64,000 nucleotides of DNA, from positions 351,867-415,866 of the forward strand of contig MEHQ01000532.1 in the NCBI GenBank assembly GCA_008828725.1. Reading direction: 5' to 3'. The stretch comes from Saccharina japonica. Lineage: Eukaryota; Sar; Phaeophyceae; Laminariales; Laminariaceae. Positions within the stretch are counted from its first letter, which is position 1. The number at the start of each line of letters is the position of its first letter. Below the pieces are notes generated by a model that saw only the letters and a program-made list of their open reading frames with translations, was not told where the DNA came from and made no database searches. Below are positions 27,401-39,400 of the stretch, in pieces. Made by a program: the position numbers and the translations under genes.

Positions 27401-30400
27401 CCGTTGCTCGCCACCAGGTGACGGAGGAGCCAAGTCTTGAGCTTGTTTCTGCAAAAACAAATAAAAACAGCAAGCGAGATACGAGAACGTGTTCAGCAGA
27501 TCAATACTGTTAGAGAGTTTGTCTTCGTCCTATGGATAGTGGGCGGCGCAAGTTCGGAGCAGGGGAGCCAGCACATCGATACCACTGCACACATATACAA
27601 TGCGCTCTCTATGTATCGCTCGCGTCAGCGGTTTCTCGTAGGGGTGAGCGGCTGGGAGAACAGACGCCCCCGCCATTCCTCAAACCCTCTTGGGGCTTCA
27701 GGAGGGAAAACAGACGATATAAGGTGACGATCACAGCGTGACGGCCAGTGCGTGATCGGGGCATGACGCAGGTTGGTGTACGGGTTACAACGCAAGGAGT
27801 AGCACGGCACGATCGATACCCCTACTGCTGCAAGGCGCTCGCGTTTCTCGTGGACAGATGGTTACACCAAAGTCCATCATTGTTTTGGGTGGTCGCTATC
27901 GCGGGGTCCCTCAAACGGGTTCCACCCCCTTTTGGTACAGCACCCTTCTTAACCTTGGAGACCAACTACGGTAGCTGGAACGGGTATGGGGGATGTTTTT
28001 TTCCAGATCGTAAAAGGAATAAGGACAATGGGCAGCTAAACTCAGCGCATGGGTCCGGAGGAAAGCAAAAGCCTGGTAGGGAGGCTTGAGTTATCCCTGT
28101 GAATCTACCGTAAGTACATACGATGGCACTTTTTATTTTACCTCTCGCCGCGCTTTTGAGAGTCTTCCGCCCGCTCTTTCCGGCGGACGGCGTCCTCCTT
28201 TCGGCGCTCCGCCCGGTGCTCTTGATCTTCCGCCGCTATCTCCTCGTTCCAGCCATTTATCTGATGGTGGGGCCCAATGCGAGAGAACGAGAGTTACTGT
28301 ACTCAATCAAGATGACGGACAATCACGCACCGGTATGCACAACGGTGGAACGAAGAAAAGGTTGGAAATACCACCTTGTTATTCGCGGGGGTGGTGTACC
28401 CATGCCATGTATTGACATAATGCCACCTTGTTTCTAGCGGAGGGGGGGGGTTCACGAATGCTTATTCGTGGTCGCTAAACCGCCTTGAGGAAAGGTATAG
28501 ATGTGATTAGACAATGGATGTCTGATTGCGAAGAATGGTTGTACGTGGGTCCATGATTTCTGGTTGTGATATAGCATACTCCAAACCTCCCGCACACCCA
28601 CACGGAGGAGGCACAGCCGTTCAAACCGTTAGGGTCGTGGTATATGTTTTAAAATCCAGACTTCAGTGTTTATCTATGCCCTAGGCATTCCTCCTGTGCC
28701 AGTACGTTCGTATCAGGTTGGTTTTGGTTCCTCATTTTCCGAGCGCGCCAGGCCTGTGGGGTTACGGGCTTCACTCTGGTTAGGAAAAACAAGTGTACCC
28801 CCAACAAACGTAGAAGCTAGGCACCAATTCTTGCGCCACAAACCATCTTGTCGTATCCAACCGGGAGACTAACCCTCACAGCCTGCTGATGGCCCGCAAA
28901 CGAAACTGGTCTTAAGTGGGACGAAACTTGTTGTGAAGTGGTCACTCGAAGGGACCTGCCTAAATGAAGCACCCCGCCGCCCGTAAAATGGACGCAACCC
29001 ACTTACCTCTTCCGAGGGCAGCCTGCGGTAAGGGAACCTCGTTCGGGTCAGCCCGCCGCTCTTCCGCTTGGCCTTGATCTTCCGTCTCAGCAGCACCTGC
29101 CAATTTCAGTAAGAGGCAACAGGTATTTGGGGGGGGGGGGAGGGTTGTTTCGGAAGGCACCGCGGGAGGGACAGCGAGGAGAGGATAGACGACCCTACCA
29201 CACGAAGGGCGTATTGCATTGTCACCATCAATGTTTAGGAATTGACCAAGCTTCCAAGCAAAGTGGTTGATGGACTGCATGCTCTCCCAGCTACAAGGTA
29301 TGTCTTAATTTCCGAGAAAATCCCTAGGCGATCGGTGTTAAGGTTTAGGGTCAGGGTGGTTGATAGGTGGTCCGTGTTAAGGCTTGGGTTAGACCCATTG
29401 ATTGTATACGCTAACACTTCATTGTGTCTTCATTTGCAGTACATGATTAGGTATTCGGTGATAAGATTTGGGTGGGGGGGGTTGGTAGGATACTTATACT
29501 CTTCCTCCTCACCACGTCTGCATTTCTGATAAATTGTTTACATTTCCGTGAAATTGGTTCGGCGGTCGATGGCCAAGGTTATAGGGTTGGGGCTTAGGGC
29601 TCAAAGTTAAAAACAAAACATTGAAAAACAATTGCCGATGCTATGTCAAGGTTTATACAGCCCTCCGGAATCCGCAATCCAACTGATCTTCTGCCGTATG
29701 CCCCTCGCTATGGTCTCGCCATGAACTTACACGAACTGCTGACCGTATGATAATACCCACTCCTTACTGATAGTAAAAACTCGGCCCCAAAAACAACCCG
29801 GAGCTACGGTAAGACCTGCCTTCTTGATTGCTCGGTCTCGGGTTTTCATCGCCATGTACTGCTTGGGGTTCAAGCGTCTGCCGTCGGCGAGTCCTTCCGC
29901 CAAAAGGTCCTGTGCAGCAAGCAGTACAAAGGCAAAATGGACGCGTGCGCCCGAAGCTTTATGAGGGTGGTCACGTGATTATAGTATAGGAGCTTTCTAC
30001 CTCGCCCGAGACACACGAAAAACAGACCAAGATGACCAATCCCATGACCTACGTACGTACTGTGTAGGCGTTCGCCGAATAATGACGTAAAGCAATAAGG
30101 CATGCCTTATTGGGCAGTTCCTGAGGTGACAAGCCCCACCAGTCATAAATATTAGTATTTTCATTGGCCTCATGTAAAACACAAACGTGCTACGGTACCC
30201 CTATCGTATCAAGCACCCCGACGAGTTATTGGCCCTGTTGAGTGCCCATGGACAGAACGAGCTACTCTTAAGTACGAGTGGTGAAGTTTATCCTTTTAGA
30301 ACTGCAGTCCCGTTTTGGGGACAAATTACTTAGAATTAGAGGGGTTTGTCCCCAAAACGGGACTGCAGTTCTAAAAGGGTTAATGGCTACTGGTAGGCGA

Positions 30401-33400
30401 TTGCAAGCGTTTACACGTGTGTGGGGATACCTTGTTGTTTGTGTGCTGGGGTGGTACCCTACATCGGCATGCTCAGCTAATAGGCCCTACACTCGAGCTG
30501 ACGAGGGAAGAGAGGGCTGATGAAGTCATCTCGGGATAAGAGTGCGAGGTGCGAACCGTTGTGGGGGGGGAGGGAGAAGGGCCTACATAGTGACCTCGGA
30601 TCTAAGCTACGACTAGGAAGGAGGGAGAAGCGAAGGGCGAAGATAATAACTGGGATGGAAAATAAACAAAAACATGTGCATGTCTCAGCCTACAGGCGCA
30701 GGTAAACTCGGGACGAGGTACTGGCAGCGGGGTACATCTCGGCAGCGCCAAGGCCGTAATATTGATGAGCGCTGCCGAAATACACGCCCCCCATGGTTGG
30801 TTTGTGCCTGCCTGTCCGTGTTTACCCTTGCTACGAACGCTCTTGCTACGGCCATTGTTGGTTGACGAGCAGGGCAGTTGTCGCGCTCTTGTTTCCGCCC
30901 TTCTGAGTTCGTACGTGGCAGTCTCCTTTCAGGCGTATCCAGCACCAAGCAAGGAAATTTAGATGCTTTGAAAGGGGCGTCCTCTCACCAAACGAGGCGA
31001 TCGGGTGATGCTTGCTTCGCGGTCCTGGGCCTGAAAGAAGCGCATCTAGTTTACTCGTTTCGTTATTTGTCACAGCGGTTTATGAAACGAGGAGAGAGGG
31101 GGGTAACTACGTGTACGAATGCTATTTCGGGTGCACTTTTCGCATCTGCGTTTTCCCGATGGCTGGTCGCGTTGCTGGTGTTCACCTGATATTGAAGCTC
31201 CGCGTGTTCCAGCTGTCCGTTCAGGCTCATGAACCTCCGGTTGGGTAAGGGGTTGACCAACGTCGTTTCCGGCTTCTCCTCTTCTTCTGTTCGTGTGCGT
31301 CAAATTATTGGAAGGCAAATTATAGCATATAAGAACGGTGTTGAGAATGTGTCTACATTCGCCTTTCTGGTGGCTGGTGGTGGATTAGCGTTTGATTCGT
31401 GTCCCTCGGTTCATCAACATGTATGTAGTCGCCAGGGACACCCTGGGTACATCCCCGGGTTTCCTATGTAAATATGGACCACCTCGCCCGAATGCTTCAA
31501 ACTCCACTTTTATATTCAGCGGGCCATCACGTGGATAGGTTGTATAGATATTTCCGCCTACATGTACGCAAAGAATATCAAGACTTTGCTTCTTCTTGCT
31601 CTCGTTTTCTGATATTTGTTTTCGGGAACCCCAGGAACAGAGCTCAGAACATTCACAAGTCCACTATTTTGGCAGCTGTTCTGCGCGTGCGACGTATGAC
31701 GTCGTGCAGTTTGTCTGGACTCTAAATAAACCCCAGCCGTTGCATTAATCTTATTTTTGCATGTTGGTCACATTTTCCCCCGTATGTCCCGAAGGGGTAA
31801 AGCACCTGACAGAAAATCGGCTTGACAATTATATCACCGCCGCATAAGTGAACGTACAATAATCCCAAGTGATTTTTCCCAAAAAATATGGTGGCAGTTA
31901 TGAAGGTGTTATGCGGGCAAGCAAGGACGGGGGGTTTATGATCGCTGGCGGCATGCTCACGTCCACGTCGTGCCTCTGGATTTCAGCAGGAACCGCATGA
32001 CATTCAGCGGGCCATGTGGATAGGTTGTGTCGATATTTCCACCTGGAAAGCCTTTCGGTTCTGTCGGTTTCTTCTAAGAACATCAAATATGATAGAAATC
32101 TCTTGTCTACGGATGAAAACAGAGGACAAAGAGCGAAATACCACGCTTCGTGATCGGGTTTATAGCAATTGTACCCTCAACCCCCCGTGCGAGACTAACC
32201 GTACCGGAAGCCAAGAAGTCTGCCTTCTGCTGCTGCCGCGCTGCGTCCTCGCGCCTGCGACGAGCCTCCGCTTTCGTCATGTGTCGGGAACGTACGCTGC
32301 GCCCGAAAAATGCTGGAGATATCATGTGACACCAGTACCCCTTGGCATGTTGGAGCGGTGGAACAAACAATCCATGGGGAAAGTGCGTTGGGGCAACACA
32401 TGATCGTTAGATACTTCGTATATTTGCACACTGCATACCCCCATCCAAAGGTGATTCTCGTATATCTGGCGAGTTTTAACTCGCACGATCAAAGCTCATT
32501 CCCAGTGAGGTTTCATGTAGCAGAGTAACCTTACCCCGATAACGGATTAAAACGATATGGCATTCCCAACTTTGCAAAACACGTATGCGGCCCCCCTTAA
32601 TTGATGTAACAACAGTTAACCCTAGACGCAAACACTACCCGGGTATAATCGCTGTCGTAGTTGTGCTTTGAAGGAAACAACTGAACACCTTCGCTTTGCT
32701 TGGACCACGATAGGACGCGATAGGAAACTCATTCCACTTTCGGAGTTGTACGTTTCGGCTCAATATTGTCTGACCTGGTGAGCTCCTCAGGAGGAGGAAC
32801 CACTGGTTAGTATGGAACACGTTTACTACGACCTGTGGTGTATTTGTAGTGGGATTGACGTGTAGAACTATTGGAGGGTTGCTTACCACTTTTTCGAGGA
32901 AACGGCCATACACACTGTGTACGAGACGACTATAACCAACCCTAAACCTATCGCTGAGACAATCACAGCAGTCCTAGCCCTGACCCTACTCCAACCACAG
33001 ACCAATTCTAGAAAAAGCGGTAAGCTCTACTGAAGTATCGGTCGGGTTGCGCGATCATACGTTCTTCGAAGTCATCATGTTTCGTGTGAGAGATATTGAG
33101 CTCACTCGTGATGTGAGGAGCTCAGAAAATAAGGCACCACCCCTCCGAGGTGGCATTGCTCAGGGGTGGTATATAGCACTTTTTATGCCCCAGAATATAT
33201 GATAGGTGGGTGGGTTCCTTAGTTGCTGAGAAACGGCCCAATATGGCATGTCTTATCGTCGAAATGACACATATTATGATTCTTACTACATTTCTCGCTT
33301 TTAAGATATGTACCAAAAGGCCGAGGAATAGTTAGTCGGGTTCCACTTTCATTTGTTCTCAAAAGTCCGTGTTTGGGCAATAAGGTACACATGTAGAGCT

Positions 33401-36400
33401 GCCTTAGACAGTACGCGGTAGGTTTTCCCATAGAGCCACGCCAACAACCCGTGCTGCCACTTTTGTCGATACGTGTTTGGTGCATATATCCCAACAATTC
33501 TAGCCGGTAAGTCCCGTGTTCTCCGCTACACAGTTCGGGGGCAAGACGCTATCGGCGGGCTGAAGCTAACGCCTTCAACGATAAAAATCTGATAGCTCGT
33601 GCACTCCAGCAAACCGTACCGCATGGGTGCGGTGAGCGAGGGTCGGATGCTGTATCGAGTTGTGATGGCGAATAGCGCCATCTAAGACAGGTGGTACCCC
33701 CCCCTTTGTACAATGGTGGCGTAAGAAACTCCTTGTGGACACATTGAACAATGTAGCACATCATTAGGCGAGCCGAATTAAGAGTGTTTTCGACGCCTTG
33801 TGGGGTTTGTAACATTGCCTAATGTCTCCACAAGGATGTTTGTACGCCCTTATTGTACAAGGGGGGGGGGCGTCCCGGTCACCTGTTAACCTAGCCGCGT
33901 ACTGGCAGGCAACAGCGCCTTTGCCCCGCATTCGTATCATTCTTCACGGGTTTGTGTTGCCAGGGATCGTACGTAGTATCATCGAGTTGGCAGGCCGTGC
34001 GACAAGAGGGGGCTTCGTGGCCCTTCACTGGTTCAGCATCCAGGTAAGACATCAACAAATCAAACACAGGTACGCTTGACACAATCTGCTACATCTGCAC
34101 CGTAGGTACCTCCCATGTGTTCATCACGCGGCCGCGACCAGCAGGGCACCAATGGGCGCTAAGGGTCGTGTGTGTCAATCCGCCCCGCAAGAGGTCGCTC
34201 CCCTCCGCTCCCGCCTGGAGGGCGACCGATCGCGCCACCGCTTCGGAAGGTGTCTGCCAAATGCATGATGGACGCGGATATACACTCAGTACAAGGACAT
34301 CGACCAACAAAACACGCCAAGAGAGACAAGATGAGAGTCACAGGGAAATATTAAAATCGAGAGTCGTTATAGTGGACTGCAACAATTTCCAAAAGCAAGA
34401 GATCAAGCCTGGGCCAGCTGTCTTATATATTTCTAGGTGTCTTGGTCTGTCTACTATTATACGAGGAGCGATGGCCTTTATGTTGGTGTTGGTATCTGCA
34501 TGAACGTGACAGCGGGCACCGAGGCACTACAGTAACTGGAGTTCAAGATGTGCAAGGCGCTCACGCGATGACAGGTGGTGTACCCTCAGGCATATGCTTG
34601 CTGAGTCGTCGTGGGCATCGGTATGGTAGCGGTTTTGTTCAGCTGTTTCCGGGAATCGACTTCAAACTAAATATTTATATCACATCTTGGTACGGGGCAT
34701 GAGGATGAATACGAAGGGTGTAAGAAAATGTCGCTCGGTCTTGTAAAGGGTGATGAGCATAACTTCCGCACTTCGACCCAATCAGCAAGGGTTGCTATTC
34801 ACGAGTGAGGCTTACTTGTCTCTTCTCAGACTGATTACCGCCGAACACACTAAAAACACATGAACCAGGACCTCCAACACCAGACGATCATACCTGCTAC
34901 GTCGAAGTGCCTCTTAGCTGTGTAAATGTTACCTCAAATACCCCACGTTTATCTTGTTTTGGATTACGTCGTAGTAAGGTTTGTGCTGCCACTACGGTCT
35001 ACAGTAGTGCTGTACCAGAAACCTGGCAATGTAACCTAGATCGACGATACTTTATTCATGTTACGCGCCACACCTTACTTCCCTGCGGCAGGTAGGCGAA
35101 GCTCCGACTCCCCGTGCCGCCACCAATGATCGTCAGTGTCACTGTCGTTATCTCAGTCCTGGTTTCCTTCGATAGCGGCGGCGTTGAATCCGTTCGCACT
35201 GTGGCCTCCCTGGTCGCGCCAGGTTCCCTCTTCGAACGAGTGAACAACGCTGGCTTAAGCTGGGCTTTCGTCTCATCATCATCGTCATCAATGACCGATG
35301 GTCCGTCTCCTTCCATGTTTCTCTCATCTTCACGGGTGTTCGTTGCAGAGATCCGGTTACCACCCGTCGCCTTCGAAAACAAGACATCAGCAGTATCCCG
35401 TGGATGTTCGACTCCTTTGTGTTGCCGCAGCGTCGGCGACTGCTCCACCCCGGCTACGGCCGTACTTTCATGCGGTGTCCCTTGCGCTGCTTCCCCGGTC
35501 AGGGTCCGGGGGAGATAACCGCCAGGGCCAAAGAGCGCCCTCGCACGCTCCACCCTTCCCGCCAGTTTCAGCTCGTGGAGTGTGGGTATGCGCTCCCGGC
35601 GATCCATGGCTGCTTGCGCAAGGGCGGCAGGCGCGGTTTGGGTGGGCTAGGGTGAGTGAGGGCGCGCCCAGAAAATGGACTGGGGGTGGGAGTCGTTTCA
35701 ATGCTTTAACGTACGATAGCATGTGCAAGCGAGTTTATAGAGCGTTGTAGAAGCGAGCGGGCAGGGAGAGGCCGTAGGTTAAGATTTTTTGAGACGCGTA
35801 CTACCTTAAGGTAGGGGTGCGACGTACGTTTTTCTCGGTCTCTTCACTTGGTTATAGTGTAGGAGCCCCATATTCCTCACCCAAAAAAGCTTCATCTGAG
35901 AAATAATGAAAGTGCAATCCCGATGAACAATCCCGTGGCCTTGAAGGTGTTCCAAAGATAAGGCATGCTTTTCGGGGTAGCTTCTCGATAGTGGAGAAGT
36001 GTGTTGCTGTCGTCGGTCAGAAATAGGTTGACCATAACGTGCCCACCCTTATCATAGCTGCACGCGTCGTGAGGGCGTGCCCAGAGTATGGACTGGGTAG
36101 TAGAGCGTCGTTCGGGGAGTTGACGTGCCATGTGAGCACGTGAGCGTTGCAGACGGACGCAACCTATTTTGTGTACCCAGGTATAGATACGTGGACTTTC
36201 GAACACAAGGATCTTGTCGGGGTTGCCTGTCCTTATCACAGCATCAATCCCGCCCATAACGGTAAAATATGCACAAGGGGCTTGATCCCCACCATCGCGT
36301 CATGACGGGGTCGTTTACTGGAAGATAAGGTCTAGAGTGGATGACCACATCCATCTCCACCTACAAAACCCGGGGATGTACCCGGGATGTCCCCTAACGA

Positions 36401-39400
36401 CCGCATTCGTTAACAAAACTGCTGTTGGCAGGTGAGGTTGACAGCTGGTGTGGTGTAAAACGCACCTTTCATGACACTGTCCTTGGCCTGCCATGTTTTC
36501 ATAAGGTGGTCCCCTCGAAGGGTCTCTTCGAGTGCCTCCTGCACCCTGTAAAAAAACAACGACCAAAAATCGTTTTATGTTTTTAACGAGTCGCGGCGGG
36601 GGGAGACGTCTTTCACTCCGTTCAGTGTTTGATTGTGATTTTAGTAGGCTGCATTAAGTCGGTTGAATCAGTAATCTACTGTGCTAATCGTGGCGTTCCG
36701 AGGACCGGCTGGGAAACCAAGCGTCAGCGTTCGCGGGTTGGATCGCTAGCAAGGGTTGTTTACGTTTTACTCGGCTTGTGTTAAATCAGGGACGCGTACA
36801 GAGCGCGGGAGGGGGGAGCGTTTGACAGGCCTACGACCAGTCGCTCGGACGCTGACTGCCCAAACGACAGACGATTCGCCTGCTCGGATAGACCAGAGCG
36901 AACGATACCTGCTGATTAATTAGTTCAACACATTTTTTTTCCCGATGAACCATTGGCTGAACAGCCCGCTACTATCAACCATGAACCGCCGCAGTCCGCG
37001 AAAAAACATGTTATATAAAACCCTTGAACCCCTACAAAAGTTGTCGCAGACGAAATTTCCAACAATTATCTTCTCAGAAAGAGGGTGCAAACTCTAAAGA
37101 GGTTGGGCTTACGCAAGGTCTTGCTTGCGCCCGTCGTCGACGGTCTCGAATACCATCCCCTCCACGTGACGGAGGCTGCCGAGCACGCGGCCTCCCTTCT
37201 TCTTGGCACGGCCCAGTATACCCCAGTCGTCGCGGTTTCCCGCTCCAATACCCACCGCCTGTTTCCGTTCAATTCAGCGGTCACGTGGACAGCAGGTTTT
37301 AGAGGAATGGTGTGGTTTGTTTTCGCAAGCATACTTGGGGTTTAGTTTCTGCCACCAACTCGTATATACCCACTCAGACCTGGGGTAGCAGAACAAAAGC
37401 TACTGCTGTTGCGGTTTGGTGCGAAACGGCTGAGAATGTCCTTCGTGGGCGGGTTCTTCGCCGGCGTGTGTTGGCTTACGCCGGGCATAAATTGGTCTGA
37501 TGTTCTAGAAGCCTTGAAAAGGACGGAAGTTGCGCCGACCAAATTGCACAACACCAGGTGCCATGTACGCCTGCAATAGGCCAAACCCGAAGAATACGGA
37601 TAAGTATCGCTATTTTTGTGTGTCGGTGTTCAGAGGTAATCCCTGTTAGACCACCAGGACGACTGCCAGCATCAAAAGCACCGCAACCATTTTGCGCACA
37701 TTACGAGGGAAATCTGTTTTACGCCGTCGCTTATCTCTGGACCGTGTCAACAGACCCACCGTTTCGGTCGCCGACCCAGCACTTTTTGACGAGGAAAGGG
37801 GGGCAAGCATCGCCTCCGAAGGCTTGTGAGCGAAGGGGGTGGCACCAAGTGCAACAACTCCTCCTTAATGCGTGGGTGCCAGTATCACGAGGGGAGACTT
37901 GATAACCGGCCTCCGACGGTTATGGAACAACCACCGATTATTCCTACGATAGAGGTAGGACGTTTGGGCTGAAAAAAAATGTGAACCACGGGGCTTCTTG
38001 CGTAGCCCAAAATCTTCGGAATTTCATTATTGTGATGTAATATCTTTCGTTGGGTACTTAAGGCTATGGGATCATTCATCGGTCAGCTCTTTTAGTGTCC
38101 TCCAAAATCGGTTTTTGGGTGGGGTATACAGCTCCTCAAGGGAAAAAAACTCAGAAACAAAACGGTGTACCTCTACCGTAGCATGCGTGAGTTTGACGCA
38201 TGCTACGGTAGGGGTAGCATCAAAATTTTTCTAAGGCTCCTTACTTCAGAATCTCTATACCGATCGTAAGCCAAAAATCCGACTTCCTGGAAATAAGCGT
38301 AAGCTACTGCAAGCACGGTACACAAATCCTGTGGCCCAGGCATCTTAATCCAACGATATGTGTGTATTTAAAACAAAAACTACAACTAAACTGATCCAAC
38401 GTTATTGGGTAGCTGCTCAGTCACAAATGGTTGAGGAGCTCCGTCGGTGCAATGGTTGACAACTGTTTTGGGCCCAGTAGTGCGATCTTGCGAATACTAT
38501 AACAAAATACACTTCTGACGTAACACACACCCNAAAAGGACGGAAGTTGCGCCGACCAAATTGCACAACACCAGGTGCCATGTACGCCTGCAATAGGCCA
38601 AACCCGAAGAATACGGATAAGTATCGCTATGTTTGTGTGTCGGTTTTCAGAGGTAATCCCTGTTAGACCACCAGGACGACTGCCAGCATCAAAAGCATCG
38701 CAACCATTCTGCGCAGATTACGAGGGAAATCTGTTTTACGCCGTCGCTTATCTCTGGACCATGTCAACAGACTCACCGTTTCGGTCGCCGACACGGCACT
38801 TTTTGACAAGGAAAGGGGGGCAAGCACCGCCTCCGAAGGCTCGCGAGCGAAGGGGGTGGCACCGAGTGCAACAACGCCTCCTTAATGCTTGGTTGCCAGC
38901 ATCACGAGGGGAGAGTTGATAACCGGCCTCCGACGGTTATGGAACAACCACCGATTATTCGTACTCTTGATACACGTGCTACGATAGAGGTAGGACGTTT
39001 GGGCCGAAAACAAATGTGAACGACGGGGCTTCTTACATAGCCCAAAATCTTCGGAATTTCATTCTTGTGATGTAATATGTTTCGTTGGGTACTTAAGGCT
39101 ATGGGATCATTCATCGGTCAGCACTTTTATTTTCCTCCAAAATCAGTTTTTGGGTGGGGTATACAGCTCCTTAAGGGAAAAAAAACTCAGAAACAAAACG
39201 GTGCACCTCTACCGTAGCATGCGTGAGTTTGACGCATGCTAAGGTAGGGGTAGCATCAAACTTTTTCTAAGGCTCCTTACTTGAGAATCTCTATACCGAT
39301 CGTAGGCCGAAAATCCGACTTCCTGGAAATAAGCGTAAGCTACTGCAAGCACGGTACACAAATCCTGTGGCCCAGGCATCTTAATCCAACGATCTGTGTG

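Larger units (their letters stand above)
25632..28141. other. Introns 19-21
   Basis: They contain an M1-like inverted repeat (26636-26745), a copy of the ACCCGGG motif block (26930-26985), and one copy of a diverged dispersed repeat of about 300 bp (27640-27925). Little else. Confidence 0.5.
29097..32204. other. Introns 16 and 17
   Basis: They contain a perfect 34-bp-arm hairpin (30292-30378), a SINE (about 30470-30668), a GGGTACATCCCCGGGTTT block (31423-31460), and a direct repeat containing TCAGCGGGCCAT and TGGATAGGTTGT (31515-31560 and 32001-32044). Confidence 0.55.
32313..35073. other. Introns 13-15
   Basis: They contain the tentative microexon (32887-32914) and an inverted-repeat element with GTACAA and TCC(T/A)CAAGGA arms ending in G/C runs (about 33690-33872). 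A 29-codon open stretch near 33960-34050 on either strand is flanked by splice-like sites but breaks phase. No other feature. Confidence 0.5.

Noticed and set aside
29330-29400. TTAGGG-like words (GGTTTAGGGTCAGGGT)
   Set aside because: Only one or two imperfect units, not a telomere-type array.
33960-34052. Splice-like block (GTTGCCAG ... CATCCAG|GTAAGA) on the plus strand, also open on the minus strand
   Set aside because: Plus-strand exon would be isolated inside the giant gene, and the minus-strand reading does not fit the phases of exons 14 and 16.
35650-36160. Two blocks sharing GTGAGGGCG and GCCCAGA..ATGGACTGGG
   Set aside because: Similarity is short and patchy; could be an old local duplication but not enough to name a feature.
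37558-38919. 114-codon open frame present in both copies of the 1-kb duplication (37558-37902 and 38575-38919)
   Set aside because: Most differences between copies change amino acids, it has no domain, and it lies in an intron. A chance frame kept by recent duplication is simpler.
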